From Gemmatimonas sp. (GTDB lineage Bacteria; Gemmatimonadota; Gemmatimonadetes; Gemmatimonadales; Gemmatimonadaceae): a stretch of 64,000 bases of DNA. The DNA lies in the NCBI GenBank assembly GCA_011390885.1, contig JAABRO010000011.1, forward strand, positions 213,555 through 277,554, given 5' to 3'. The notes below the pieces were generated by a model. The model was not told where the DNA came from. It ran no database searches and saw nothing but the letters and a program-made list of their open reading frames with translations. Positions 31,718 to 40,115 of this stretch are shown here, in pieces (position 1 is the stretch's first letter; each line of letters starts with the position of its first letter). The translations under genes and the position numbers were made by a program.

Positions 31718-34153
31718 TCAGGGCCAGGGGAGCGGAATCACCGGGAAGCGCGTGCGCGACGCGGGCACGTCTTCCCCGTCGAGGAAGCGTTCGATGTCGA
31801 CACGCGCCGCCAGCCGGTGCGCATGGACAGCGTCACGCCGGCTCGTCGCGTTGTCGAGCGCATCCTCGAGCTCCGCGTCGAGCTGCTGCAGGTGCATGGC
31901 CGCGATCGCGCGCACCTCGGGCATGGCGCGCGCATCGCCGGCGAGGTCGAGCAGGGCATCGAGCGCGGCGCGCTGCACGGCGCGCTGGATGGCCGGATGC
32001 TGCGTGCTCGTCGAAGCGCGCCACGTACGCGCCATGAGCGTGTCGAGCACGTCGTCGAAGCCGAGCGCACGCGGGTCCTGCGCCTTGAAGATCACGAGGC
32101 GCGCGGCACGCTCACGGTCGAGCAGGTAGCCGATCACCTCGGTGGCGAGCCCGCCGGCGAGCGTAATGGGGTCGAACGCCGTGCCGGCGTTGCCCTCGAT
32201 CCACGTCAGCTCGCCGCCCATGCCCGGAGGCGGCGGCGGGATCATTGCAGAGATCCGGGCCGGCACCGCGAGTTCGGCCGGCATGATCGCGTCGAGCGCG
32301 AGCGAGAGTGCGCGGCGCTGCTGCTCGGCCGGGATCACGGTGGTGGGCACCTGCCCATCGCCGCGCATCGCGAAGCGGAAGTCCATGCCGCCCACGTACT
32401 TCACCAGCCCCTCGAGCGAGTAGCGGTGATGCAGGTACACGTGCGCGAAGCGCATGTTGAGCAGGTGCATCGGCTCGCCGGGCTGGATCGCGCGCTCGTC
32501 GAAGTTGTCCATGAGCACGCGGCGCACGCGCGCCGTGCGCTCCACGGCGTCGAACATCGTCGCGCCTTCCACCCAGCGCGTGACCTCGGGAATGGAGCCG
32601 TTCGGGCCGGCGTACGTGTCGTTGATGAAGCGCACGTTGCGATCGATCATCTCCTTGATCACGGCCGCGTTGCCGGCCCGCTCAGCGGCGGCATCCGGAT
32701 ACCAGCGATAGCCGAAGCGGATCGCCAGCGAGTCCCACGCACCGGGGCCTGTGCGGTAGGCGTCACGCAGGTCGGGACGACCGTCGGCACCGACGGTGAT
32801 GAGCGGCACCGGGTAGTCCATCACCGAGGAGCGGCCCTGCGAGGCGGCGATGTAGTTGTGCGACAGGCCGAGCGTGTGCCCGATCTCGTGCGCCGTGTGC
32901 TGCCGGCGCCGCGCCATGGTGAACGCCTCGGCGCTCACGTTCGGGCCGGTGGGGCCCGACGCGGGCACGGTGCCGGCCCAGATGTTGTAGTCCACGAGCG
33001 AGCGCCACGCATCCATGCGCACCACGGCGCGCACGATCTCGCCCGTGCGCGGATCGCTGTAGCTCGGCCCCACCGACGGGCCGGGCCCCGTGCGGTGCAC
33101 CCACATGAGCATGTTGTAGCGCGCGTCCATGGGGTCGGCGCCGGCGGGCAGGTCGCGCACCTCGAAGGCGTTCTTGAAGCCGGCCGCCTCGAACACCTTC
33201 GCCCACCAGTTGCCGCCCTCGCGGAACGCCTCGCGATACGGTGCGGGGATGCCGGGATCGAGGTAGTAGATGATCGGCGTGGCCGGCTCCACGAGCTCGC
33301 CGCGCGCGTAGGCCGCGGGATCCTTCGGCACCAGGCGCCAGCGGTTGATGAAGCCGGCGCGATACTGCTGGTCGAAGCCCTGCGACAGGTCGGCGAACTG
33401 CGTGCCCCCGTAGCCGGACCGCCCATCGTAGGCACGCGGCGTGAAGCCCGCCGTGTCCGGCAGCACGACAAGCGAGTGGTGCTGCTCGAAGGTCATCGCG
33501 CCGGCGTCGGGCGCGACGCGACGCGCGGTCGCGGCCGGTGCGTCGGAGGTGAAGGTGAGCACGGCGTGCACTTCCACGTTGCGCGGGAAGGACTTGGTGC
33601 GGTCCGTGTCGAACCAGCTGCGGGCCGCGTCCACGCGGTACGAGCCGCCACCCTGCCCTCCGCGCAGGCCGCCGGCCACGCCGTACACGTCGCTCAGGAA
33701 GAAGCTCGTCGCGTCCACCGTGATCACGCCGTTGGTCTCGCCGTCGATCGTGAACGAGGCCGACACGGACCGCGGGAAGGCGTCGCGTGCCGCCTGCTGG
33801 TTGGCTGCGTCACCGCTGAGCGCGCGCGGGTACAGGTTGTCGCGCACCATGAGGATGCGGTTGCCGCGCCGCTCGAGCTTGACGATGAAGTTCGCACCCG
33901 TCTGGCCGCGGTCGAGCGAGCCGGTGCCGAGGCCGGTGGCCAGCGTGTTCTGGTAGAGGAAGTCGCGGCCGAGCTGCGCGGCCGGAATCTCGAGCATGAG
34001 CCGGTTGCGCGCCTCGTCCACGCGCACGCGCAGGAACTCCGACGCCTGCGCCGCACTTGGTGAGGGGAATGCGAGCAGCGCGACGGCGACCACTCCGGTG
34101 TACACTGCGGACAGCAGGCGGCGCAGCGGGCCGCGCACACGATCAGGCGACAT
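31718..34153 (-). CDS. secreted zinc metalloprotease, DUF5117/DUF5118 type
   Basis: 811 residues. Signal peptide 'RLLSAVYTGVVAVALLAFPSPSAAQA'. The N-terminal half matches the DUF5118/DUF5117 beta-rich region ('LMLEIPAAQLGRDFLYQNTL', 'FIVKLERRGNRILMVRDN'). The metalloprotease motif HExxHxxGxxH is complete as HEIGHTLGLSHN, followed by 'SVMDYPVP', a Met-turn-like segment. The C-terminal half is helical. Likely a periplasmic or surface peptidase; substrate unknown. ATG at 34153 is chosen because it sits directly before the signal peptide; upstream ATGs would overlap the LOG gene. Its own terminator follows at 31626-31653. Confidence 0.88.
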   Translation of the reverse strand: MSPDRVRGPLRRLLSAVYTGVVAVALLAFPSPSAAQASEFLRVRVDEARNRLMLEIPAAQLGRDFLYQNTLATGLGTGSLDRGQTGANFIVKLERRGNRILMVRDNLYPRALSGDAANQQAARDAFPRSVSASFTIDGETNGVITVDATSFFLSDVYGVAGGLRGGQGGGSYRVDAARSWFDTDRTKSFPRNVEVHAVLTFTSDAPAATARRVAPDAGAMTFEQHHSLVVLPDTAGFTPRAYDGRSGYGGTQFADLSQGFDQQYRAGFINRWRLVPKDPAAYARGELVEPATPIIYYLDPGIPAPYREAFREGGNWWAKVFEAAGFKNAFEVRDLPAGADPMDARYNMLMWVHRTGPGPSVGPSYSDPRTGEIVRAVVRMDAWRSLVDYNIWAGTVPASGPTGPNVSAEAFTMARRRQHTAHEIGHTLGLSHNYIAASQGRSSVMDYPVPLITVGADGRPDLRDAYRTGPGAWDSLAIRFGYRWYPDAAAERAGNAAVIKEMIDRNVRFINDTYAGPNGSIPEVTRWVEGATMFDAVERTARVRRVLMDNFDERAIQPGEPMHLLNMRFAHVYLHHRYSLEGLVKYVGGMDFRFAMRGDGQVPTTVIPAEQQRRALSLALDAIMPAELAVPARISAMIPPPPPGMGGELTWIEGNAGTAFDPITLAGGLATEVIGYLLDRERAARLVIFKAQDPRALGFDDVLDTLMARTWRASTSTQHPAIQRAVQRAALDALLDLAGDARAMPEVRAIAAMHLQQLDAELEDALDNATSRRDAVHAHRLAARVDIERFLDGEDVPASRTRFPVIPLPWP

Positions 34154-34202
34154 CACGAGCCTCGACGTGAAAGGACGAACGGTGAACGGAATGAACCACG
34201 GG

Positions 34203-35282
34203 TCAGACATCGGCGTGCGCATGCTGCGCCGCATGCGCATCGATCACGGCCTGCGCCGCCTCGGCCGGGTCGTCGGTGAGCATGACGAGATCCAGGTCGC
34301 CGGGCGAGATCTTGCCCTCCCCCGCCACGCGCGAGTGCAGCCAGCGCATGAGGCCGGCCCAGTAATGCCGGCCGAAGAGGATGACCGGGAACTGGTAGAT
34401 CTTGCCGCACTGGATGAGCGTGAGCGCCTCGAACAGTTCGTCGAGCGTGCCGAAGCCGCCCGGAAAGATGATGAACGCGTTCGAGTACTTCACGAACATC
34501 GTCTTGCGCACGAAGAAGTAGCGGAAGTTGACGAGCGTGTCGACGTAGGGATTGGCCCCCTGCTCGAAGGGCAGCTCGATGTTGCAGCCGATGCTCGCGC
34601 CGCCGCCGTCCTTCGCGCCGCGGTTCGCGGCCTCCATGATGCCGGGGCCTGCGCCGGTGATGATCGCGAAACCGGCCTCGGCGAGCAGGCGCGCGACTTC
34701 ACGCGCGTGCCGGTACTGCAGGTCGTCGGGGCTCGTGCGTGCGCTGCCGAAGATGGACACGCCCTTGGTCACGTGCGCGAGCGCGTCGAACCCCTCGATC
34801 ACCTCGCTGAACACGCGCATCGCGCGCCACGGATCGGTGAGCGTGAACGGCTCGCCGGCGTCCGGGCTGTGCAGCAGCTTCTCGTCCTCGGTGAGCCGCG
34901 GCACGTCGCGAATCGCCGAGTCCACATCGCGCAGCGCGCGGCGCGGCGTGCGCTCCACGCGCGGTCCCCGGGAGACGTGGTCCACCAGCTGCGCGGGATC
35001 TCGGCCGGCGAGGCGGTGCCCCTCCTGCGTGCGCTTCTCGTATTCAGCGACGGACGACTGCTCGGCGGCGGCCCGCAGCGCCGGCGATGCGCGCTTGCCG
35101 GTGGCCGTGCGCGGGCCGTTGGCCTTGGGCGACCTGGGGGTGGCGGGCTTCGCCGTGGCGGACTTCGCCGTGGTGGACTTCGCCGTGGTGGACTTCGCCG
35201 TGGTGGACTTCGGTGCGGCGGGCTTGCTCGCATCGCGCTTGACCGCGACGCGCTTGGCCGGAGTGCGGCTGGAACGGGCCAT
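34203..35282 (-). CDS. LOG-family protein with Lys/Ala-rich N-terminal tail
   Basis: 359 residues. The C-terminal two thirds are a Rossmann-fold LOG (lysine-decarboxylase-like) domain: 'VSIFGSARTSPDDLQY', 'GAGPGIMEAANRGAKDGG', 'FIIFPGGFGTLDELFEALT' with the PGGxGTxxE signature. Family members characterised so far are cytokinin-activating phosphoribohydrolases or nucleotide 5'-monophosphate nucleosidases, so AMP-type nucleotides are the likely substrates. The first 65 or so residues are Lys/Ala/Thr-rich with tandem STTAK units, resembling histone H1/AlgP-type tails and encoded by a 15-base tandem repeat. ATG at 35282 precedes the basic tail (MARSSRTPAKR). Confidence 0.87.
   Translation of the reverse strand: MARSSRTPAKRVAVKRDASKPAAPKSTTAKSTTAKSTTAKSATAKPATPRSPKANGPRTATGKRASPALRAAAEQSSVAEYEKRTQEGHRLAGRDPAQLVDHVSRGPRVERTPRRALRDVDSAIRDVPRLTEDEKLLHSPDAGEPFTLTDPWRAMRVFSEVIEGFDALAHVTKGVSIFGSARTSPDDLQYRHAREVARLLAEAGFAIITGAGPGIMEAANRGAKDGGGASIGCNIELPFEQGANPYVDTLVNFRYFFVRKTMFVKYSNAFIIFPGGFGTLDELFEALTLIQCGKIYQFPVILFGRHYWAGLMRWLHSRVAGEGKISPGDLDLVMLTDDPAEAAQAVIDAHAAQHAHADV
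35146..35220 (-). repeat. 15-bp tandem repeat inside the LOG gene
   Basis: Five consecutive 15-base units; the three central ones (35161-35205) are identical and the two outer ones differ at a few positions. Each unit encodes five residues of the form K-S-(T/A)-T-A. Copy-number change would keep the reading frame, so tail length could vary between strains. Confidence 0.85.
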
Positions 35283-35407
35283 GAGGCAGGGCTGAGTGGG
35301 TCGGCGCCGAGGGCCTGCGAGCGCGCACGGGTGTCGCGGCCGGAGGGGAGACTCGGCAAGCCTGCAACCTACCCCGCGGGTCCCCGCACCCGCCACCGGA
35401 GCCCCTC

Positions 35408-36871
35408 GTGAGCGTGCCGGGGCAGACGCTGCTGCTGATCGTGGCCGATGGCGTACGCCCCGACGTGCTCCGCGACGAGCTGGCCGCCGGCCATCTGCCC
35501 CGCCTGGCGGCGCGGGCGGAGCGCGGCGTGCTCACCGAGGTCTCGAGCTGCTTTCCGTCAGTCACCGGGCCCGCCTACGCGCCATTCATGATGGGGCGCT
35601 TTCCCGCCTCCGTCGGGCTGCCGGGGCTGCGCTGGTACGACCGCGCGCGCTCGGTGGCCAGCTGGCCGTCTTACGCGCGCAGCTATGTGGGCCCCGAGAT
35701 CCGCCTGCTCGACGACGACCTGCACCTGGACGCGCCCACCCTGCTCGAGCTCGCCACGCCAAGCGTGGCCGGCTCCACGCTGCTCGGCCGCGGCGCCCGC
35801 GGCGTGCGGCATCCGGGGCGCGGCTGGGCGTGGGCGGCGCGCGCCTTCCTGCCCCACTTTCGCGGCGACCTCATGGGGTGGCGGCGCGTGGAACAGCTCG
35901 TGGTGGATCGTGTGCTCGGACACCTGCGGCGCGAGCGTCCGCAGTTCGCGGTCATGTCGTTCCTCACGCCGGACAAGTTCGCGCACGCGTTCGGCGCCGC
36001 GTCGGCCGAGGTGCGTGCCTCGCTGCGCGACATCGACGCGTTCGTGGGGGAGGCCGAGACGATCGCGGCGCGCGGCGGCTGGGCCGACCAGCTGCACGTG
36101 TGGCTGGTGGCCGATCACGGGCACGCCGATGTGCAGCGGCACGACGAGCTCGCCGACGGCGTGCGCGAGCACGGGTTGCGCGTGCTGTCGCACCCCAAGG
36201 TGTGGGTGCGCAAGCCGGATGCCGCGGTGATGGTGGGCGGCAACGCGATGGGGCACGTGTACGTGGAGCTGCCGCACCGGCAGCGGCCGTGGTGGCCGGC
36301 GCTCGATGCGCGCTGGACGGAGATGCACGACGCGCTCGTGGCGCGCGAGAGCGTGGATCTGATGGCCGTGGCGGTGAACGCGCAGACGGTGCGCGTGTCG
36401 CACGCCACGCGCGGCTCGGCGCTGATCGTGCGCGACGACGCGCCCGCGGCCGCCACGCGTGACGGGTCGCGCACCGGCGCACATCGTTGGAGCTATCGCT
36501 TCGAGACGGGCGACCCGCTCTCGCTCGGCCGCGAGCTGCACGGCGCCACCGGCGAGGAAGCGCACGCAGCCTGCGCGAGCGGCGACTACCCGGACGCCGT
36601 GGTGCAGCTCGCCGACGTCGTGCCGTCGCCGCGTGCGGGCGACTTCGTGCTCTCGGCGGCGAGCGGATGGGACCTGCGCGACCGCTTCGAGCCCACGCCG
36701 CATCGCAGCACCCATGGCGCGCTGCACCGGGAGCAGATCATGGTGCCGCTGCTGCTCGATGTGGTGCCGACTCGCGCGCCGCTGCGCAGCGCGGACGTGA
36801 TGCCGAGCGTACTGGCGCGACTCGGGCTGAAGATTCCCGACGGGCTGGACGGGCGCAGCTTTCTGGGCTGA
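35408..36871 (+). CDS. type I phosphodiesterase / nucleotide pyrophosphatase-family protein
   Basis: 487 residues, alkaline-phosphatase superfamily. Metal-binding Asp14 in IVADGVRPD, nucleophile region around Thr53 ('FPSVTGPAYAPFMMG'), Asp/His in 'TPDKFAHAFG', the Asp-His pair in 'VADHGHADV', and a final His in 'STHGALHRE'. All metal-ligand positions of the family therefore appear to be kept. No signal peptide or membrane segment was seen, so it is probably cytosolic; the ester substrate is unknown. GTG at 35408 directly follows a run of Pro/Gly-rich non-coding sequence. Divergent from the LOG gene across 125 bases. Confidence 0.85.
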   Translation: MSVPGQTLLLIVADGVRPDVLRDELAAGHLPRLAARAERGVLTEVSSCFPSVTGPAYAPFMMGRFPASVGLPGLRWYDRARSVASWPSYARSYVGPEIRLLDDDLHLDAPTLLELATPSVAGSTLLGRGARGVRHPGRGWAWAARAFLPHFRGDLMGWRRVEQLVVDRVLGHLRRERPQFAVMSFLTPDKFAHAFGAASAEVRASLRDIDAFVGEAETIAARGGWADQLHVWLVADHGHADVQRHDELADGVREHGLRVLSHPKVWVRKPDAAVMVGGNAMGHVYVELPHRQRPWWPALDARWTEMHDALVARESVDLMAVAVNAQTVRVSHATRGSALIVRDDAPAAATRDGSRTGAHRWSYRFETGDPLSLGRELHGATGEEAHAACASGDYPDAVVQLADVVPSPRAGDFVLSAASGWDLRDRFEPTPHRSTHGALHREQIMVPLLLDVVPTRAPLRSADVMPSVLARLGLKIPDGLDGRSFLG

Positions 36872-36905
36872 CCGGGCCGTAGCGCGAGCGAGGCTGCGCC
36901 GCGTG

Positions 36906-37232
36906 CTACTCCGTGCGGTTCCGGCTGCGTTCCGGGTCGAACCCCTCCGGGTAGCGCTTGCGCAGCTTCTCGATGTTCCGGTCGGCGATCTCGGCCATCG
37001 GGATCTCGAGCACCGTCGCGAAGGCGGAGATGTACCAGAGGCAGTCGCCGAGCTCCTTCACCATCGCGTCGCGATCGAGCGGTGTGGCGTGGAAGAGGTG
37101 CTTCTTGATGAGCTCTGCGGTCTCGCCGGCCTCGCCGGTGAGGCCGAGGGCGGCGTTGGCGAGCTGCTGTTCGTGGGTCCGGTCGCGGCCGAGCGTGCGG
37201 GCGGCGAGGTCCTGGTAGGTGGTGAAGTCCAT
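36906..37232 (-). CDS. MazG-like nucleotide pyrophosphohydrolase
   Basis: 108 residues, a single all-alpha NTP-PPase domain. The metal-binding acidic pattern is visible: 'LTGEAGETAELIKK' (E-x2-E type) followed by 'KELGDCLWYISAFA' (E-x2-D). Such small MazG proteins hydrolyse non-canonical or specific NTPs to NMP and pyrophosphate. ATG at 37232. Convergent with the phosphodiesterase gene and divergent from the 82-aa gene. Confidence 0.88.
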   Translation of the reverse strand: MDFTTYQDLAARTLGRDRTHEQQLANAALGLTGEAGETAELIKKHLFHATPLDRDAMVKELGDCLWYISAFATVLEIPMAEIADRNIEKLRKRYPEGFDPERSRNRTE

Positions 37233-37294
37233 GCCCGAAATGTACGGCCGGGCGGGCGCGGCGCTGGCGGTCCGGATCGGCTAGTTTTGGGCGC

Positions 37295-37543
37295 ATGGAC
37301 TGGTTCCGTCTCGTGCTCACACTCACCGGCCGTGCCCTGGTGAACCCGATGCTCGCGCTCGACCTGCTGCGCGTAGCGTGGCGCTTTCGCGTGCGCGGCT
37401 GGTGGCATCGCTTTCCGTTCCTGCCGGTGCCGAGCATGCGCTACGTGCGCTGGCGCATGTACACCGCGTACGGCAGCGAGGACGCCATTCCGCCCGCGCG
37501 CGACGTGATCGCGTACGCCAAGTGGACGGGTCGGCAGCCCTGA
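37295..37543 (+). CDS. small Trp/Arg-rich protein of unknown function
   Basis: 82 residues. The amphipathic N-terminal half (MDWFRLVLTLTGRALVN, LALDLLRVAWRFRVRGWWHRF) could lie on a membrane; the C-terminal half contains 'RYVRWRMYTAYGSEDAIPP', which is strongly patterned and suggests a real, conserved protein. No family recognised. ATG at 37295. It ends 35 bases before the queG start and is probably co-transcribed with it. Confidence 0.65.
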   Translation: MDWFRLVLTLTGRALVNPMLALDLLRVAWRFRVRGWWHRFPFLPVPSMRYVRWRMYTAYGSEDAIPPARDVIAYAKWTGRQP

Positions 37544-37578
37544 CGGGCTCACCGTCCGGCGACGGGAACGAGCCGCCC

Positions 37579-38514
37579 GTGGTGCGCGAGGGATTTCGCA
37601 CGCGCCTCGAGGGGCAGGCGTACGGACTGGGCTTCGACCTCGTCGGCGTGACGGACCTGGGGGTGCCCGACACGGTCGCGCACTTCGACGCGTGGCTGGA
37701 GGCGGGGCATCACGCCGGCATGGAGTACATGGCGCGCGGCGCCGAGCTGCGGCGGGACGCGCGGCGGCCGCATCCGGGGGCGACGCACGCCATCGTGGTG
37801 GGCATGCACTACGGCGGGCGCGAGCCGAGCGGCCCCGTGGCGCGATATGCGCGCGGCGACGACTACCACGAGGTGATGCGCGAGCGGCTGCGCGGCTTCG
37901 TGCCGTGGCTGGAGGCGGAGCTTGGCGTGCCGGTGGACGCTCGTCCGTACGTGGACAGCGGGCCGCTGCTGGAGCGTGACCTCGCGCGTCGCGCGGGGCT
38001 GGGATGGTTCGGGAAGAACACGATGCTGATCAACCCGCAGCAGGGGTCGTTCTTCTTTCTCGGCGCGCTGGTGGTAGATGTGTCGCTGCCGGTGGACGCG
38101 CCGTTCGAGGCGGACCGCTGTGGCAGCTGCACGCGGTGCCTGGAGGCATGTCCCACGCAGGCGTTCGTGGGGCCGCGCGTGCTCGATGCGCATCGGTGCA
38201 TCAGTTACCTGACCATCGAGCACCGCGGGGAGATGGCGGAGGAGCTCAAGCCGCTCATCGGCGAGTGGCTGTACGGGTGCGACGTGTGTCAGGAGGTGTG
38301 TCCGTGGAACGTCTCGTTTGCGCGTGAGGTGCGGGAGCCGGCGTTTGCGGCGCGTGAGGTGATCGCGGGAAAGGACGTGCGAACGCTCGCGCATGACATC
38401 CTGGCGATGGACGACGATGCGTTCCGAGCGGCGTTCAAGGGCAGTGCGATGAAGCGCGCGAAGCTGGCGGGGTTGCAGCGCAATGCGCGGGTGCTTCTGG
38501 ATGCAGTATCTTGA
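37579..38514 (+). CDS. queG: epoxyqueuosine reductase (intact copy)
   Basis: 311 residues. Last step of queuosine synthesis: cobalamin- and Fe-S-dependent reduction of epoxyqueuosine on tRNA. The N-terminal domain has 'LGFDLVGVTDLG' and 'HAGMEYMAR'; the substrate region 'DSGPLLERDLARRAGLGWFGKN' is a QueG signature. Two 4Fe-4S clusters: CGSCTRCLEACP and CDVCQEVCPWN. The protein ends shortly after 'AMKRAKLAGLQRNARVLL', without the C-terminal HEAT-like repeats that some QueG proteins have. The GTG at 37579 is preferred; an in-frame GTG at 37522 is possible. From 38290 on, its sequence recurs three times downstream (39681, 45470, 46490). Confidence 0.93.
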   Translation: MVREGFRTRLEGQAYGLGFDLVGVTDLGVPDTVAHFDAWLEAGHHAGMEYMARGAELRRDARRPHPGATHAIVVGMHYGGREPSGPVARYARGDDYHEVMRERLRGFVPWLEAELGVPVDARPYVDSGPLLERDLARRAGLGWFGKNTMLINPQQGSFFFLGALVVDVSLPVDAPFEADRCGSCTRCLEACPTQAFVGPRVLDAHRCISYLTIEHRGEMAEELKPLIGEWLYGCDVCQEVCPWNVSFAREVREPAFAAREVIAGKDVRTLAHDILAMDDDAFRAAFKGSAMKRAKLAGLQRNARVLLDAVS

Positions 38515-38519
38515 TACCC

Positions 38520-39164
38520 ATGACGCTCTCGGAACTGCGCGCAATCTTCGACCAGTCGATGCGGTCTGACGCCGCACACGTCGAAAAGCTTACCGTCGCC
38601 GCGGCGGTCATCTCGGAACTCCTTCGACAGCAGGGAATGGTCGCGACCCTCGTCGGCGGTGGCGCAATCGAGTTCCACGCGCCGGGCGTCTACACCACAT
38701 CGGACATCGACTTCGTCGTAGAGGGTCGTACTCGAAGTGATCTCGACGCCGTATTGCTGGACTTCGGCTTCGCCCGTCGGGGTCGGCATTGGGTCCTGGA
38801 TGACACCTTTATCGAAGTCCCGGGCAACTGGATGTCTGATCCGGTCGAGGTGGTCGAAGTCGGCCCGTTGTCGCTACGAGTTGTTCGGAGAGAGATCGTG
38901 CTCGCCGACCGGATCATCGGATTCAAGCACTGGCGCTCGACGGCCTACGGCGCTCAGGCACTAGCGCTTCTGCAGGTGCTCGGTGCATCTCTGAATGAGC
39001 GGCTGCTCCGCGAACGGCTAGGGGCAGAGGACGCCGAGGATGCGTACGAGGCGCTGCTTGCGCTCGCACTGAACCGACAAGTGGTCGGCGCGGACGAACT
39101 CGAGACGTTGTTGCAGGTGCTCAATAGACCAGGAGAAACCGATGGCCGCCCCGGACCAGACTGA
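38520..39164 (+). CDS. nucleotidyltransferase-fold protein (cargo gene)
   Basis: 214 residues. The N-terminal half has the nucleotidyltransferase signature 'LVGGGAIEFHAPGVYTTSDIDFVV' (GG followed by D-x-D), as in DUF6036-type and AbiEii/MNT-like proteins. The second half is helical ('HWRSTAYGAQALALLQVLGASLNERLLRERLGAED'). Such proteins occur in toxin-antitoxin and abortive-infection modules, but catalytic activity is not proven here. The ATG at 38520 is 6 bases after the queG stop. Its 3' end overlaps the next gene by 23 bases. Codon use is less GC-biased than queG's, consistent with transfer. Confidence 0.8.
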   Translation: MTLSELRAIFDQSMRSDAAHVEKLTVAAAVISELLRQQGMVATLVGGGAIEFHAPGVYTTSDIDFVVEGRTRSDLDAVLLDFGFARRGRHWVLDDTFIEVPGNWMSDPVEVVEVGPLSLRVVRREIVLADRIIGFKHWRSTAYGAQALALLQVLGASLNERLLRERLGAEDAEDAYEALLALALNRQVVGADELETLLQVLNRPGETDGRPGPD

Positions 39165-39399
39165 CAGCCGCGCTCCGCTGGAACTGACCGCGCTCCGCCG
39201 CGCATGGGCGGTGCGTCGCGCGGCCGCACACGCGGTACGAGCGCGCGTGGTACTGACCGGACTGCGCCGCCCGGCGCGCGACCCGGACGAGCGGGCATGG
39301 CTTGCCGAGCGCGGAGAGACACTGTTCGTCGAGGATGAAGCGGCGGGAGCCGCTGCGCGCAGCTATTACGCCCGCAAGTACACGCGGCCGGCCGATTGA
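39142..39399 (+). CDS. 85-aa protein of unknown function, paralogue of 46075-46353
   Basis: 85 residues, no recognised family. The conserved C-terminal part 'RARVVLTGLRRPARDPDERAW' and 'GETLFVEDEAAG'...'YY-RKYTRP' is nearly the same as in the paralogue at 46075, with mostly silent DNA differences, so both were kept under protein-level selection. Strong Shine-Dalgarno (AGGAGA, seven bases before the ATG). It overlaps the nucleotidyltransferase gene by 23 bases, which suggests the two act as a pair. The charged, helical look is compatible with a small regulatory or antitoxin-like protein; that is only a guess. Confidence 0.8.
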   Translation: MAAPDQTDSRAPLELTALRRAWAVRRAAAHAVRARVVLTGLRRPARDPDERAWLAERGETLFVEDEAAGAAARSYYARKYTRPAD

Positions 39400-39626
39400 C
39401 GTGGATCCCCTGGCGCGCGCAGGCCGGCGCCGGGCTTGGAGGTGGACGCTTGCCCTGAGCCCTGTTTCCCGCAGACGCGCAGCTCTTCCGCCGCGCCCTC
39501 CCGAACTCCGACGCGCGGTTCTGCGGGACTATTCCTCTCTCGCTAGAGCAAGGTTTCGTTGCCCGGCCCGGAATCCCAGTGGGCAGAGCCCCGCTCGCAC
39601 CTGGCTACGTCTCAGTCGATCTGAGG

Positions 39627-39683
39627 GTCCGCGAGCCGGTCGCCAACTCAATCTCGATACCACGCAACCGACACATCTCCCAG
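39627..39683 (+). repeat. 57-bp boundary segment, copy in front of queG fragment 2
   Basis: First of three gapless 57-base segments (also 45416-45472 and 46436-46492) that directly precede the queG fragments. Best conserved are GTYCG near its start, CCGGTC, CAAC and the final CACMTCYCCCAR. It does not resemble the matching stretch of intact queG. The right end can pair with the first queG bases (GACACA with TGTGTC here). Confidence 0.75.
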
Positions 39684-40030
39684 CAGGTGTGTCCGTTGAG
39701 CATCTCATTCACGCGCGAGGTGCGTGAGCCGGCGCTTGCGCCACGTGAGGTGATCGCGGGAAAGGACGTGCGCACACTCGCGCATGACATTCTGGCGATG
39801 GACGACGACGCGTTTCGCAACGCATTCAAGGGTAGCGCGATGAAGCGGGCGAAGCCGCGCGGATTAAAACGAGACGCTGCGGTTTCTCTGAACAACATCG
39901 GCAATGCGGACGACATTCCGACGCTGCTTGCTGCGCTTTCGGATTCTGAATCGATCGTGCGGTCGCACGCCGCCTGGGCATTGATGCGGATCGCCTCCGC
40001 CTCCGCGGTGTCTGCGTTGCGCGCCCGCCT
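39681..40030 (+). pseudogene. queG: queG 3' fragment, copy 2 (with HEAT-like tail)
   Basis: In frame, this encodes 'QQVCPLSISFTREVREPAL'...'REVIAGKDVRTLAHDILAMDDDAF'...'AMKRAK', closely matching queG codons from 38290 onward, including long identical DNA stretches. Unlike the intact gene it continues into a HEAT-type repeat ('NIGNADDIPTLLAALSDSE', 'VRSHAAWALMRI'). The first cluster cysteines and the whole catalytic part are missing, and WN after VCP is changed to LS, so it cannot be a working reductase. The frame stays open from 39579 to 40097. Confidence 0.88.
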
Positions 40031-40115
40031 GTCAGAATGCTGGGGTGTACACCGACTCCACCGTGGCGTTAAGCTCGACAAGGCAGTTTGCAGTTGACTC
40101 CAATCGGATCCGCTT

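Noticed and set aside
35146..35220. CRISPR-like repeat array
   Set aside because: The 15-base units are contiguous with no spacers and lie in frame inside the LOG coding sequence.
39605..39683. A short minus-strand protein (pattern TG-S/A-RTLR) encoded by the three boundary segments
   Set aside because: All three copies can be read this way with mainly silent changes, but the sense frame into queG explains the same third-position pattern equally well, so it was not called as a gene.
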